DNA of 64,000 bases from Flavobacterium sp. 90 (GCF_004339525.1 NZ_SMGE01000001.1:2108001-2172000), one strand, 5' to 3'. Numbered from the stretch's first letter, positions 1-9,626 are shown. Notes: generated by a model from the sequence alone, not told the origin. Numbers and translations are program-made.

Positions 1-3000
1 GCCGGAACAGCTGCCGGAGAATACAATGGTATCGTAACGGTAAAAAATGAAGATGGCTGTGTAAGTGTAGGCTCACCTTTTACTATAGAAGTAGGAGAGA
101 CTCCAACAATAGCCCTAACACAGTCTGAGTTTAATGTTTGTGCGGCTAATTTTAATTTGCGTTCAACTATAAATATACCTTATAGTGGTACAACTGGATC
201 TCCAAATACATATAGTATAGCTTGGGATCCATCGCCATCAAATAATTTACCAGAGATCACTAATGAAGAATTCTCTGAAAGTCCTATTTCATTTTCAATT
301 CCTGGCCTTGCTCCGGGAACCTATACGGGTATATTGACGGTAAGAAATGATAGTTGTATAAGTTCAGATTCAGTTATTACGATCAATGTAGCTCCAAAAC
401 CTACAATTACTACAACAGGCACAATAGATACAGTTTGTAGTAGTGATGCTACTCAAAATGCAACATTGACATATTCTGCCAGTACAAATAACCCTGTGAG
501 CTATTCGATTGATTGGGATGATGATAATTTTGCAGACCAGGGCAATACTTCGTTTAGTTTTACTTCTGGCGGAGGTATTATAAACAATATTGTAGTCCCT
601 GCTAATGTTTCTGCAGGAAACTATTCAGGTACAATTTATATTAGTGATGGAAATTGCGAGAATTTTTTTCCCGTTTCTATAACAATTAATGATTCCCCTT
701 CTGTAACATTTAAAAACACTACAATCAATACTTGTTTTGGTTATAGTTCATTTGAAGATGTATTTTATTTTGCTGCAGTCAATGGTTCTCCTACAACATA
801 CAGTATTGCGTGGAATTCATCTCCAACAAATAATTTGGTATCAGTTACAGATGCAGCTTTAGCACCAGATGGTGTTTATTTAACAATTCCTGAAGGCTTA
901 GCTGTAGGTAGTTATATAGGTTTTTTAACTGTAAAAAATGAAGCCGGATGCAAAAGTTCTCCTATTGCAATTACAATAAATGTAAATGAATCTCCAACAA
1001 TTACTACAACAGGAGTTATTGCTTCGGTTGAGGCAACTACGAGCAGTCAAAATGCAAGTTTAACTTACACTGAAGTTTCGGAAAATCCTACATCTTATTA
1101 TATTGATTGGGATGCTGAAGCAAATACTGCTTTATTAACAGATCAGGAAAGTACTCCGTTTACTTTTGTATCTAGTGGAGGTGTAATCAATACAATTGTA
1201 ATACCAGCAAATGTTCCGGCAGGAACGTACACTGGTTTATTATTCATTTCTAATGAAACATGTAGTGCACCTCAATCTCAACCAATATCTATAACAATCA
1301 CTGATCCTGCACCAACTATTGCATTAGATGCTTCTGCTGCAATTACTTGTTATGCTGATCCTGATGATGAACAAAGTACAACATTGGCTTATACAGGAAC
1401 TACAGGAAACCCAACAACCTACAGTATTGTTTGGAATTCATCTCCCGCAAATAGTTTTGAACCTGTCACGGACGCATTATTACCAACTAGTCCCATAACA
1501 ATTGGAATTCCTACCGAAACTGATCTAGGAACTTACACAGGTACATTAACAGTTAAAAATGCAAATGGTGTAGTAAGTTCAGATTATACTTTTACTTTAT
1601 TTGTAGATACGCTTGGTTATGTTAATATAACTAATGAGGGAAAAATTACCTCGGCTGTCACAAGTATCGAACCTCAAATTACTTCATTAACATATCTTAA
1701 TTTTGCTTCGGATTTAATCACGCTTCTTCCTACAAAATATTCAATTGATTGGAATGATACAGCAAATGCTGCTTTATTAGTAGATCAGCCAACTTCTATG
1801 TTGACTTTTAAGTCTGAAGGTGGACAAATTAATACAATTATAATACCTGCAAATGTTCCGTCTGGAACTTATTATGGTGTAATATATTTTTCTAATGAGT
1901 CGACTTGTATTCAATCTCAACCAATATCCATAACAATCAATGATCCTGCACCAACAATAGCATTAGCAACTTCTACAGAAGACATTTGTCCGGACATCAA
2001 TGCTTTTTTAAATAGTACACCATTAAGTTATAGTGCTACATCAGGAAGTCCTGTAACCTATAGTATTGTTTGGGATGCATCTTCGGCAAATATTCTTTCC
2101 GGAGTTACTGATGCGCCATTGCAAGAATCTCCTATATTAGTATACATACAAGGAAATACACCTGCGGGAACTTATACAGGAACATTGACTGTGAAAAATG
2201 CAAATGGTGTAGTTAGTTCTGGTAACATTTTTACCCTAACGGTAAATCAGAAGCCTACGCTTACAACAACAGGAGTAATTGATCCAATTTGTTCAAGCAA
2301 TAATCTTCAAAATGGATTTTTCAAATATACGGCCTCTAGCGGCAGTCCTATAAGCTATTCTATCGATTGGGATCAAACAGCAAATGATGCACTATTAGTA
2401 GATAAGCCTACTACTTCCTTTACTTTCGCATCAGGCGGCGGTTTAAACATATTTAGCATTGAAGCAAATGTTTTGCCAGGAACTTATTCAGGAACTATAA
2501 CAGTTAACAATACTTCTTGTTCAGCATCCTACCCAATATCTATAACAGTAACCACAGGACTGGTTGGCGGAACTGTTACGGGTGGTACAACAATTACTTC
2601 TGGAAGTACAAGCGGTTTACTGACACTCTCAGGTACTACGTCATTTGTTACTAGATGGCAATCTTCCGTAAGTCCGTTTACTGTATGGTCGAATATCTTT
2701 ACTACGAATACAACTTACACCTCGGGACCATTAACAGAAACTACTCAATTTAGAGCTGTTGTTCAAAGCGGAACTTGTTTTGCTGTAAATTCTGATCCAA
2801 CGACTGTTACCGTTTTATCTGCATTTGCAAAATCTACAGATACAGATTCAGCTGAAAAAATAACTTCTGTAACTGCCTTTAATCAAGTGCTTACTGTCGA
2901 GACGACTAATCAGGCAATCAATCAGGTATCAGTTTTTGATGTATCAGGTAATTTACTTTACAAGAAAAAAGGAATATCTGATTCTAAATTAGTTATCAAT

Positions 3001-3084
3001 AGTTTAAGATCCAGTAATCAGGTTTTAATAGTCAAAGTAGTTTTGAACGATAATCGGATCGCAACTAAAAAAGTGATTTATTAA
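1..3084 (+). CDS. Large repetitive surface protein, 3' part, with type IX secretion C-terminal domain
   Basis: The frame is open from base 1, so the gene begins upstream of the window; a TTG at 157 is not a believable start. At least 1027 residues are visible. They form eight beta-rich, Ig-like modules of about 100 residues that alternate between two types. Type A carries YSIAW or YSIVW and begins near bases 103, 700, 1309 and 1948. Type B carries TTTG, SYSIDWD, SGGG and IPANVPAGTY and begins near 400, 991, 1615 and 2251. Most modules keep paired cysteines. The last 70 or so residues (NQVSVFDVSGNLLYKKK, ending KKVIY) look like a type A sorting domain, so the product is probably secreted by the type IX system and attached to the cell surface. 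SprB-like adhesins have this kind of architecture, but the N-terminus is missing and no ligand can be assigned. Confidence 0.85.
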   Translation, partial: AGTAAGEYNGIVTVKNEDGCVSVGSPFTIEVGETPTIALTQSEFNVCAANFNLRSTINIPYSGTTGSPNTYSIAWDPSPSNNLPEITNEEFSESPISFSIPGLAPGTYTGILTVRNDSCISSDSVITINVAPKPTITTTGTIDTVCSSDATQNATLTYSASTNNPVSYSIDWDDDNFADQGNTSFSFTSGGGIINNIVVPANVSAGNYSGTIYISDGNCENFFPVSITINDSPSVTFKNTTINTCFGYSSFEDVFYFAAVNGSPTTYSIAWNSSPTNNLVSVTDAALAPDGVYLTIPEGLAVGSYIGFLTVKNEAGCKSSPIAITINVNESPTITTTGVIASVEATTSSQNASLTYTEVSENPTSYYIDWDAEANTALLTDQESTPFTFVSSGGVINTIVIPANVPAGTYTGLLFISNETCSAPQSQPISITITDPAPTIALDASAAITCYADPDDEQSTTLAYTGTTGNPTTYSIVWNSSPANSFEPVTDALLPTSPITIGIPTETDLGTYTGTLTVKNANGVVSSDYTFTLFVDTLGYVNITNEGKITSAVTSIEPQITSLTYLNFASDLITLLPTKYSIDWNDTANAALLVDQPTSMLTFKSEGGQINTIIIPANVPSGTYYGVIYFSNESTCIQSQPISITINDPAPTIALATSTEDICPDINAFLNSTPLSYSATSGSPVTYSIVWDASSANILSGVTDAPLQESPILVYIQGNTPAGTYTGTLTVKNANGVVSSGNIFTLTVNQKPTLTTTGVIDPICSSNNLQNGFFKYTASSGSPISYSIDWDQTANDALLVDKPTTSFTFASGGGLNIFSIEANVLPGTYSGTITVNNTSCSASYPISITVTTGLVGGTVTGGTTITSGSTSGLLTLSGTTSFVTRWQSSVSPFTVWSNIFTTNTTYTSGPLTETTQFRAVVQSGTCFAVNSDPTTVTVLSAFAKSTDTDSAEKITSVTAFNQVLTVETTNQAINQVSVFDVSGNLLYKKKGISDSKLVINSLRSSNQVLIVKVVLNDNRIATKKVIY

Positions 3085-3119
3085 ATATTAAGTTTAATTA
3101 AACTGTAACCTATAAATAA

Positions 3120-3154
3120 AAAAAACCTCGAAAGTACTCCTTTCGAGGTTTTTT
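3120..3154. terminator. Bidirectional hairpin terminator
   Basis: Perfect 15-bp arms (3120-3134 and 3140-3154) enclose a TACTC loop, with an A-run on the left and a T-run on the right. It lies between the convergent surface-protein and hydrolase genes and can serve both. The same core hairpin recurs at 4176-4205. Confidence 0.85.
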
Positions 3155-3192
3155 CTAAGAATTACTAAACTAATAAAACTTTGAGTCTGCTT

Positions 3193-4071
3193 TTATTTAC
3201 CCCATTTAGTCCAATCTGAATCTGGTCTCTTAAACGGCTCTGATAAAAATTTATTTGATAATGCATTAAATACTTCCGGACTTGAAGCCGGTGCAAAATG
3301 CGTTTCTCCAGGCATAATACACAACTGAGCCTTAGGTATGTTTTCAAAAATTTCTACCGAATGTTCATTTTTAATAACGTCTTTATCTCCCGCTATTATA
3401 AGCACTTTTGCTTTAATTTTTGATAAATCTTTAGTTGCAATAGTTGGTTGATTTACTAAAAGTCCAGCAAGCTGTTTTTGTAAATTCCAATTTTCGCTAG
3501 TATCTTTCTCTTTAATTTTTGATGCAATCATTTTTTTCAGGTTCTGAACATCCTTTGTAGCCCACGAATTAACAGCTGTAGAATCGGGTCTTAAATTTGC
3601 TCCCATCGCCACAATTTTCTTTATTTTTGACTTACCGGAAATCCCCATTTGCAAACCAACAATTCCACCATCACTCCATCCAATAATACTTATCGAATCT
3701 AGTTTTAACCTATTAACTAATTCCTCTGTATCCTTTGTAATCTGAACATAAGTCAAAGAATCTGTTTTCAACTCTGATTTTCCTTGTCCTCTACTATCAG
3801 CAACAATAACTCTGTATTTACTTTTAAAATAATCGATCTGATTTCCCATTGATTCAATACTTCCTCCATTTCCGTGAATTAATAACAACGGTTCTCCTTT
3901 TCCATATTCTTCATAATAGATTTTAGCGCCATTGATTTCAGCAAATTTTCCCACAGCAGTATTTTTACCATAAGGCGTGTCAAATTTAAAATTCATCTGA
4001 ACCTGAGCATTTGCGATTCCAAATACTGAAGATGTTAATAATAGAAGTAATGCTTTAACTGGGTTTTTCAT
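3193..4071 (-). CDS. Secreted alpha/beta hydrolase
   Basis: Serine hydrolase of the alpha/beta fold, 292 residues. I start it at the ATG at 4071 because this gives a clean signal peptide (MKNPVKALLLLL to ANAQ, about 23 residues); an upstream in-frame ATG at 4104 would only add a polar extension. The oxyanion region HGNGG is near residues 66-70, followed by ADSRGQGKS. The nucleophile serine is in GWSDGG near 133, the acid in GDKD near 228-230, and the histidine in GETHF near 257. The protein is probably periplasmic. It stands alone between two hairpin terminators, convergent with the surface-protein gene, so it is likely a single-gene transcript. The substrate cannot be told from sequence; esterase or lactonase-type activity is possible. 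Confidence 0.85.
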   Translation of the reverse strand: MKNPVKALLLLLTSSVFGIANAQVQMNFKFDTPYGKNTAVGKFAEINGAKIYYEEYGKGEPLLLIHGNGGSIESMGNQIDYFKSKYRVIVADSRGQGKSELKTDSLTYVQITKDTEELVNRLKLDSISIIGWSDGGIVGLQMGISGKSKIKKIVAMGANLRPDSTAVNSWATKDVQNLKKMIASKIKEKDTSENWNLQKQLAGLLVNQPTIATKDLSKIKAKVLIIAGDKDVIKNEHSVEIFENIPKAQLCIMPGETHFAPASSPEVFNALSNKFLSEPFKRPDSDWTKWGK

Positions 4072-4175
4072 TTGCAAATAGTTTTTATAATAGTTATCTC
4101 TCAAATATAGGAAAGAATTGAATAAATTAACAAAATCCTATAAATCGTAACGTACTTTAATAATTACAAATAAAA

Positions 4176-4205
4176 AAACCTCGAAAGGTACTCCTTTCGA
4201 GGTTT
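4176..4205 (-). terminator. Terminator of the araBDA-mutarotase operon
   Basis: The 13-bp perfect arms (4176-4188 and 4193-4205) have a 4-base loop. Read on the minus strand, the hairpin is followed by a run of T. It lies just downstream of the mutarotase stop codon. Its stem is nearly identical to the hairpin at 3120-3154. Confidence 0.85.
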
Positions 4206-4241
4206 CTTAGAGAATTACTAATTACTAAACAAATTCTAAAA

Positions 4242-5426
4242 CTATTTTTGTACTGAGAATTTAAAAACAGTTTTAGTCTTATATTTTTCTCCCGGGTTTA
4301 AAACCGTTGTTGGGAAGCTTTTTTGATTTGGAGAATCCGGATAATGTTCTGTTTCTAAACAAAGTCCTGTTCTGTGTCCGTATGTTTTACCGTCGCGTGT
4401 TGGTAAAGTTCCGTCAAGGAAATTCCCTGAGTAAAACTGAATTCCAGGTTCGTCAGTTGTCATTTCCATAACTCTTCCGCTGGCTGCGTGATATACTTTT
4501 GCAATAATTGTTTTTCCTTTTTCAGGATTGTTCAATACCCAACAATGATCGTAACCTTTTCCTCTTTCTAATTGTTCGTTTTTAACTTCGATATCTTTTC
4601 CAATTAATTTTGGAGTTCTGAAATCGAAAGGTGTATTCGCAACATCTTCTAATTTTCCTGTCGGAATTAAAGTTGCATCAACCGGAACTAATTTATCAGC
4701 ATTCAAAGTCAATTCATGATCCAAGATTGTTTTAGAAAAATCTCCTGATAAATTGAAATAAGAATGTTGCGTTAGGTTTACAACTGTTTTCTTGTCTGTT
4801 GTTGCTTCATACAAAACTTCCAATTGATTATCATTTGTCAATGTATACGTTACAAAAACCTGAAGATTTCCAGGATATCCTTCTTCCATATCTTTACTTA
4901 GGTAAGATAATTTTAAAGTAGCTGTACTTCCAGATTTAACTTCATCAGCTTTCCAAACCACGTTAAAATATCCTTGAGGTCCTCCGTGCAAAGCATTTGG
5001 AGCATTATTAATTGCCAATTGATATTCTTTCCCGTCTAAAGTGAATTTCCCTTTAGCAATTCGGTTCCCATATCTTCCGATTAAGGCTCCAAAAAATGGA
5101 TTTTCTTTCTCATATTGTGCCAAAGAATTAAATCCGATAACTACATTTTCAGAAACACCTTCTTTATTTGGCACTTTCAAATCTGTAATTCTTCCACCAA
5201 AAGTGATGATATCAACTTCCATCCCATTTTGGTTTTTCAATTTATAACTATCAACTTTTTCTCCTTTTGCAGTAGTTCCGTAAGAAGATTTTTCGATTGT
5301 AACCGTAGCTTTTTCATCTGAAGAAACTGTTGTAGCATCCATTTTTTTATCGTTTTTACATTGAACAGAAATTGCAGCCAAACTCAAAAGGCTAAATCCA
5401 AAAAGGCAACGTTTTAGTACATTCAT
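4242..5426 (-). CDS. galM: Aldose 1-epimerase (mutarotase), probable lipoprotein
   Basis: GalM-family protein of 394 residues that interconverts alpha and beta anomers of aldoses. After a hydrophobic signal segment there is a candidate lipobox ending in Cys23 (ISVQC followed by KNDKK), so it is probably a lipidated envelope protein; the residues before the Cys fit the lipobox only loosely. Family motifs in order are TFGGRITDL, GRYGNRIAKGKF, ALHGG, NLTQHSYFNL (catalytic His) and CLETEHYPDSPN (catalytic Glu). It is the last gene of the araB-araD-araA run, about 110 bases after araA, so it likely acts on arabinose released in the periplasm. A second galM without a signal peptide is at 31557. Confidence 0.88.
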   Translation of the reverse strand: MNVLKRCLFGFSLLSLAAISVQCKNDKKMDATTVSSDEKATVTIEKSSYGTTAKGEKVDSYKLKNQNGMEVDIITFGGRITDLKVPNKEGVSENVVIGFNSLAQYEKENPFFGALIGRYGNRIAKGKFTLDGKEYQLAINNAPNALHGGPQGYFNVVWKADEVKSGSTATLKLSYLSKDMEEGYPGNLQVFVTYTLTNDNQLEVLYEATTDKKTVVNLTQHSYFNLSGDFSKTILDHELTLNADKLVPVDATLIPTGKLEDVANTPFDFRTPKLIGKDIEVKNEQLERGKGYDHCWVLNNPEKGKTIIAKVYHAASGRVMEMTTDEPGIQFYSGNFLDGTLPTRDGKTYGHRTGLCLETEHYPDSPNQKSFPTTVLNPGEKYKTKTVFKFSVQK

Positions 5427-5450
5427 AAATGGTTATTTTTTAGTTAGTAA

Positions 5451-5530
5451 AGTCTTAAAGTCAAAAGTCATAAAGTCTTTTCTTCAAAGTAACTAAAACT
5501 TTCGGACTTTATGACTTTCGACTTTTGACT
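5451..5530. repeat. Imperfect inverted repeat between araA and the mutarotase gene
   Basis: The left part (5451-5477) and the right part (5504-5530) are built from the same short words, AAAGTC, AAAAGTC and ATAAAGTC, in opposite orientation. The transcript could fold into a long hairpin in the araA-galM gap. It could trim galM expression or be a dispersed intergenic repeat. Confidence 0.6.
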
Positions 5531-5532
5531 AA

Positions 5533-7041
5533 TTAAAGTCCGTGTTGAAACAAATGAAAATAAGCTTCGTTTGCATTGATTTTATCTTTAAACTCTCTTA
5601 CAGTAGTTTTTTCGTCAATAACCAATAATTCGATTCCAGCGATATCAGCAAAATCTTCCATGTATTCTGTTGTGATTGCCTGGCTGTAAACCGTGTGATG
5701 CGCTCCTCCGGCAAGAATCCAAGCTGTTGCTGCGATATCAAGGTTTGGTTTACAATCCCATAAAACTCTTGCAACCGGTAATTTTGGTAAATCTGCCAAT
5801 GGTTTAATAGCTTCAACTTCGTTTACAATTAAACGGAAACGATTCCCTAAATCTATTAATGACACATTGATTGCATCTCCGGCAGGTGAATTAAACACCA
5901 AACGTGCAGGATCTTCTTTTCCGCCAATTCCTAACGGATGCACTTCGCACGAAGGTTTTGCATCTGCAATAGATGGACAAATTTCTAACATATGCGATCC
6001 TAAAACATATGATTTTTGAGGTGTAAAATGATAAGTATAATCTTCCATGAAAGATGTTCCTCCTTCAAGACCAACATTCATTACTTTTAATGCACGAACC
6101 ATTGCAGCGGTTTTCCAATCACCTTCTCCACCAAAACCGTAACCATCTGCCATCAATCTTTGTGTTGCAATTCCCGGCAATTGTTTCCAAGCTCCAAGAT
6201 TTTCAAATGTATCTGTAAAAGCTCCAAAACCTCCTTCTTCAAGGAAAGCTCTTAAACCTAATTCTATTTTTGCTGCTTCAACTAGTGAACTTCTTTGTGC
6301 TCCGCCTTCTTTTAAAGCATCTGTTAAAGAATAAGAAGATTCGTAAACTGCCAATAAATCATTCAATTGTTGCTCCGTAACTTTCTCGATATGCTTCGTC
6401 ACATCTGATGAATCAAATCCATTAACCGACATTCCGAAACGAATCTGAGCCTCAACTTTATCGCCTTCTGTAACGGCAACTTCACGCATATTGTCTCCAA
6501 TACGAGCTACTTTTAAGTTCTGAAGTTCATCCCAACCTAAAGCTACTCTTGTCCAAACACCAAGTTTGTTCAAAACACGAGGATCTTCCCAATGTCCAAC
6601 AACTACTTTACGTTTTTTACGCATTCTAGACATGATAAAACCAAACTCACGATCTCCGTGTGCCGATTGATTCAGGTTCATGAAATCCATGTCGATACTT
6701 CCCCACGGAATTTCAGCATTATATTGTGTGTGTAAATGGCATAATGGTTTCTTTAGAATACTTAATCCGCCAATCCACATTTTTGCTGGTGAAAAAGTAT
6801 GCATCCAGGCAATAATCCCAATACAGTTTTTCTCTGAATTCGCAGCCAAACAAACATCTAATATTTGAGATGGAGATTTTACCACATCTTTATAAACCAC
6901 TTTTACCGGAATACTAGATGATGCGTCTAATCCTTTTGCAATGATTTGTGAATGTTCAGCTACTTTTCTTAGTGTTTCTTCACCGTATAATTCCTGGCTT
7001 CCTACTACAAACCAAACTTCTTTTTGAGAAATGTCAATCAT
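5533..7041 (-). CDS. araA: L-arabinose isomerase
   Basis: Cytoplasmic isomerase converting L-arabinose to L-ribulose, 502 residues, the usual length of bacterial AraA. The N-terminus [16 protein letters not shown] is typical. [15 protein letters not shown] and [13 protein letters not shown] follow. The metal ligands and catalytic residues expected near 306, 333, 350 and 450 are visible as Glu in GGEGDWK, Glu in FMEDYTYHF, His in GSHMLEI and His in GGAHHTV. It is preceded by araD (142 bases away) and followed by the mutarotase gene. It is the middle gene of the ara operon that has an AraR-like site before araB. Confidence 0.96.
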   Translation of the reverse strand: MIDISQKEVWFVVGSQELYGEETLRKVAEHSQIIAKGLDASSSIPVKVVYKDVVKSPSQILDVCLAANSEKNCIGIIAWMHTFSPAKMWIGGLSILKKPLCHLHTQYNAEIPWGSIDMDFMNLNQSAHGDREFGFIMSRMRKKRKVVVGHWEDPRVLNKLGVWTRVALGWDELQNLKVARIGDNMREVAVTEGDKVEAQIRFGMSVNGFDSSDVTKHIEKVTEQQLNDLLAVYESSYSLTDALKEGGAQRSSLVEAAKIELGLRAFLEEGGFGAFTDTFENLGAWKQLPGIATQRLMADGYGFGGEGDWKTAAMVRALKVMNVGLEGGTSFMEDYTYHFTPQKSYVLGSHMLEICPSIADAKPSCEVHPLGIGGKEDPARLVFNSPAGDAINVSLIDLGNRFRLIVNEVEAIKPLADLPKLPVARVLWDCKPNLDIAATAWILAGGAHHTVYSQAITTEYMEDFADIAGIELLVIDEKTTVREFKDKINANEAYFHLFQHGL

Positions 7042-7053
7042 GTCTTTTATTTT

Positions 7054-7134
7054 GTTTCAAGTTTTCTTTGTTTCAAGTTTGAAATGCAGAAAATCTTTGT
7101 TATTTATCTTTTTGTTATTCTTAGTTTCAAGTTT
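7054..7134. repeat. Short direct repeats in the araD-araA gap
   Basis: The word GTTTCAAGTTT occurs three times in the same orientation at 7054-7064, 7070-7080 and 7124-7134, in the 141 bases between araD and araA. No function can be assigned. Confidence 0.55.
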
Positions 7135-7182
7135 CGAAAAGTCAAAAATCTTTCCTCTTTACTCTATTTTCTTTCATCTAAA

Positions 7183-7884
7183 TTACTGCCCGTAATACGA
7201 ATCTTTTCCGTGTTTACGATTGTAATGTTTCTTTATAAGGGAATCTTTTAATCTTGGTGCGTTTGGATTTATTTGTAAAGTCAGGTATGCCATTTCAGCA
7301 ACTACTTCCAAAACTTTACTGTTATAAACGGCTTTTGCAGCATTTTTTCCCCAAGCAAATGGACCGTGATTTCCAATCAAAATCATTTCTACTTCTTCAT
7401 AAGAAAGATTTTTTTCTTTGAAACAATCCAAAATCTGAATTCCGGTATTGTGTTCGTAGTTTCCTTCTATAAGTGCATCTGCCATCGGTGGCGCACACGG
7501 AATATCAGCCGTTAAATGATCTGCATGCGTGGTTCCGAAAATAGGAATATCACGTTGCGATTGCGCCCAAGCCACAGAGTACGTTGCATGTGTATGCGCA
7601 ACGCCTCCAATATTTGGCCAGTTTTTATATAGGTATGCATGCGTTTTAGTGTCTGATGACGGACGCATTGTTCCTTCAATAATATTATTATCAAAATCTA
7701 CAATTACAATATCTTCAAGTTTTAAATCTTCGTACGGAACACCACTTGGTTTAATGGCAAAAACACCATTTTCTCTATCAACAGCACTCACATTCCCGAA
7801 TGTATATACAACCAAATTCAATGCATTTAACTGCATATTGGCTTCATAACATTCCTGTTTTAAATCTTTATAAAGAGAACTCAT
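7183..7884 (-). CDS. araD: L-ribulose-5-phosphate 4-epimerase
   Basis: Converts L-ribulose 5-phosphate to D-xylulose 5-phosphate, the last arabinose-specific step. From the ATG at 7884 it has 233 residues, matching the family; an in-frame ATG at 7920 lies well inside araB and is unlikely. Class II aldolase-fold motifs are present: GNVSAVDR, IKPSGVPY, the zinc-binding HTHATYSVAW, TTHADH, and GNHGPFAWG. The start overlaps the 3' end of araB by 17 bases, which implies translational coupling. Confidence 0.95.
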   Translation of the reverse strand: MSSLYKDLKQECYEANMQLNALNLVVYTFGNVSAVDRENGVFAIKPSGVPYEDLKLEDIVIVDFDNNIIEGTMRPSSDTKTHAYLYKNWPNIGGVAHTHATYSVAWAQSQRDIPIFGTTHADHLTADIPCAPPMADALIEGNYEHNTGIQILDCFKEKNLSYEEVEMILIGNHGPFAWGKNAAKAVYNSKVLEVVAEMAYLTLQINPNAPRLKDSLIKKHYNRKHGKDSYYGQ

Positions 7885-9559
7885 GTTGCGATGTTTTAAT
7901 AGTTGGATCTTCGTAAGCACTTAATTGATCATATGCCAAAAGCAGTTTATGATAAGCCGCTACTTTGTCTAATTGAGGGAAATATTCTCCGTCAAAATCA
8001 CTTCCAATTTTTTGACTTGCTTCGATTACATTTGGATAAATTCCTGCTGCAACTGCCGCATAAATCGCCGCTCCTAAAGCCGGCGTCTGATCTGAAGCTG
8101 CAATTTTAATTGGCTTGTTTAAAACATTTGCCAATGTTTGCATGATAAAAGGAGATTTTCTTGCAACGCCACCAATTCCGATAACGCTGTCAATTTTTAC
8201 ACCTTCTTCTTCAAAACGATCCACGATTTTCTTTGCTCCAAAACAAATAGCGTTTACTAGAGCTTTGAAAATATGCGGCGCTTTTGTTCCTAAAGAAAGA
8301 TTCGAAATCGCACTTTTTAATTCCTGATTGGCATCTGGAGTTCTTCTTCCGTTGATCCAGTCTAAAGCAATTGGAAGACTGTCTGAAACCGGAATTTTCT
8401 CTGCTTCTTTTGTTAATTCTACAATTAATTTATCGCTGAATTCTTCTCTTAATTGTTCTTTTTGAGCGTCATTTAAAACAGTTGAAGCTGTTAATAAATG
8501 ATCTGTTGGCCAAAGCAATAATTCTTTGTACCAAGCCAATAAATCTCCAAAAGCAGATTGTCCCGCTTCTAAACCAATAAATCCTGGAATTACAGAACCA
8601 TCAACTTGTCCGCAGATTCCGCGAACGGTTTTTGTTCCAACTTCATCGTAAGAACCAACCAAAATATCGCAGGTTGAAGTTCCCATAACACGAACCAAAG
8701 TATTTTCTCCAATCTTAGCACCAACAGCTCCGGAATGTGCATCGAAAGTTCCTACAGCTACAATTGTTTCTGTCGAAAGTCCTAAACGATCTGCCCATTC
8801 TTTGCTTAAATTTCCGGCAACTAAATCTGATGTATATGTTTCATCATATAAATTACCACGAAGTTGAGCTAAATAAGGATGTAATTTTTCTAAGAATTCA
8901 ACCGGAGGAAGTCCGTTCCAGTCTTCGTGCCACATTGCTTTATGACCTGCAGCGCAACGGCTTCTTTTGAAGGTTTTTAAATCTTTATCTTCGATTAATA
9001 AATACGTCATTAAATCGCAATGTTCCATCCACGTATATGCTGCATTTCTCACCGCTTCATCTTCTCTTGCAATGTGCAGAATTTTTGCCCAAAACCATTC
9101 TGATGAATAAATTCCACCTACATACTTGGTTACATTTTCTCCGCCCCAGCTTACCGCCAATTCGTTGATTTCGTTTGCTTCATTTATCGAAGTATGATCT
9201 TTCCAAAGCACCATCATCGCATTTGGGTTTTCCTCAAAACCTTTTGTCAATGCCAACGGAATTCCGTCTTTCGTAACAGGAACCGGAGAAGATCCGGTTG
9301 TATCAATACAGATTCCTTTTATTAACGAAGGATCAACTTTACTCTCTTTTATAACAGTCTGAATCGTAATCTCCAAACCTTCAATATGATCTAAAGGATG
9401 TTGGCGAAATTGATTTATCGACGCATCACAATATTGCTTGTTTTTCCATCTTTTATAATGAGAAACATTTGATGCCAACTCTTGCCCATTTTCAGTATCT
9501 ATTAGCATCGCTCGAACTGAATCTGTTCCGTAGTCCAATCCTATAACGTAATTTTTCAT
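7868..9559 (-). CDS. araB: Ribulokinase
   Basis: FGGY-family kinase phosphorylating L-ribulose, 563 residues. I use the ATG at 9559 because it begins directly with the conserved MKNYVIGLDYGTDSVRA; the ORF extends nine codons further upstream without support. Other family features are CIDTTGSSPVPV, the GTFDAHSGAVGAKIG segment, MGTSTCDI and the C-terminal ATPase motif GIGGVARKSPFIMQ. It is the first gene of araB-araD-araA. The 169-base gap to the GH51 gene upstream contains an AraR-like operator and a -7 promoter box, so the kinase operon can be transcribed independently of the glycosidase genes. Confidence 0.96.
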   Translation of the reverse strand: MKNYVIGLDYGTDSVRAMLIDTENGQELASNVSHYKRWKNKQYCDASINQFRQHPLDHIEGLEITIQTVIKESKVDPSLIKGICIDTTGSSPVPVTKDGIPLALTKGFEENPNAMMVLWKDHTSINEANEINELAVSWGGENVTKYVGGIYSSEWFWAKILHIAREDEAVRNAAYTWMEHCDLMTYLLIEDKDLKTFKRSRCAAGHKAMWHEDWNGLPPVEFLEKLHPYLAQLRGNLYDETYTSDLVAGNLSKEWADRLGLSTETIVAVGTFDAHSGAVGAKIGENTLVRVMGTSTCDILVGSYDEVGTKTVRGICGQVDGSVIPGFIGLEAGQSAFGDLLAWYKELLLWPTDHLLTASTVLNDAQKEQLREEFSDKLIVELTKEAEKIPVSDSLPIALDWINGRRTPDANQELKSAISNLSLGTKAPHIFKALVNAICFGAKKIVDRFEEEGVKIDSVIGIGGVARKSPFIMQTLANVLNKPIKIAASDQTPALGAAIYAAVAAGIYPNVIEASQKIGSDFDGEYFPQLDKVAAYHKLLLAYDQLSAYEDPTIKTSQHEFSL

Positions 9560-9583
9560 TCGAAATTCATTTAATAATAATGA

Positions 9584-9591
9584 CAAATATA
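9584..9591 (-). promoter_or_regulatory. Candidate araB promoter -7 box
   Basis: Read on the minus strand this is TATATTTG, an exact fit to the Bacteroidota -7 consensus TAnnTTTG, 25 bases upstream of the araB ATG. No clear TTTG -33 box is visible, and the AraR-like operator lies where it would be expected. Confidence 0.5.
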
Positions 9592-9607
9592 ATTATAAAT
9601 AATTTAT

Positions 9608-9626
9608 AAGTGTATAAAAAACACTT
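9608..9626. promoter_or_regulatory. AraR-like operator before araB
   Basis: AAGTGT-N7-ACACTT, a perfect inverted repeat with a 7-base spacer, centred about 30 bases upstream of the candidate -7 box of araB. It is the most symmetric of seven sites sharing this layout in the window. Confidence 0.7.

Noticed and set aside
157..3084. Surface protein starting at TTG 157
   Set aside because: The frame stays open to base 1 and the residues before 157 continue the repeat pattern, so the gene is cut by the window edge.
1..3084. SprB gliding adhesin
   Set aside because: The architecture is similar, but the modules show no specific SprB signature that I can recognise and the N-terminus is missing. Only a generic surface-protein call is supported.
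7529..7849. 106-codon plus-strand frame inside araD
   Set aside because: Antisense shadow of araD with no independent support.
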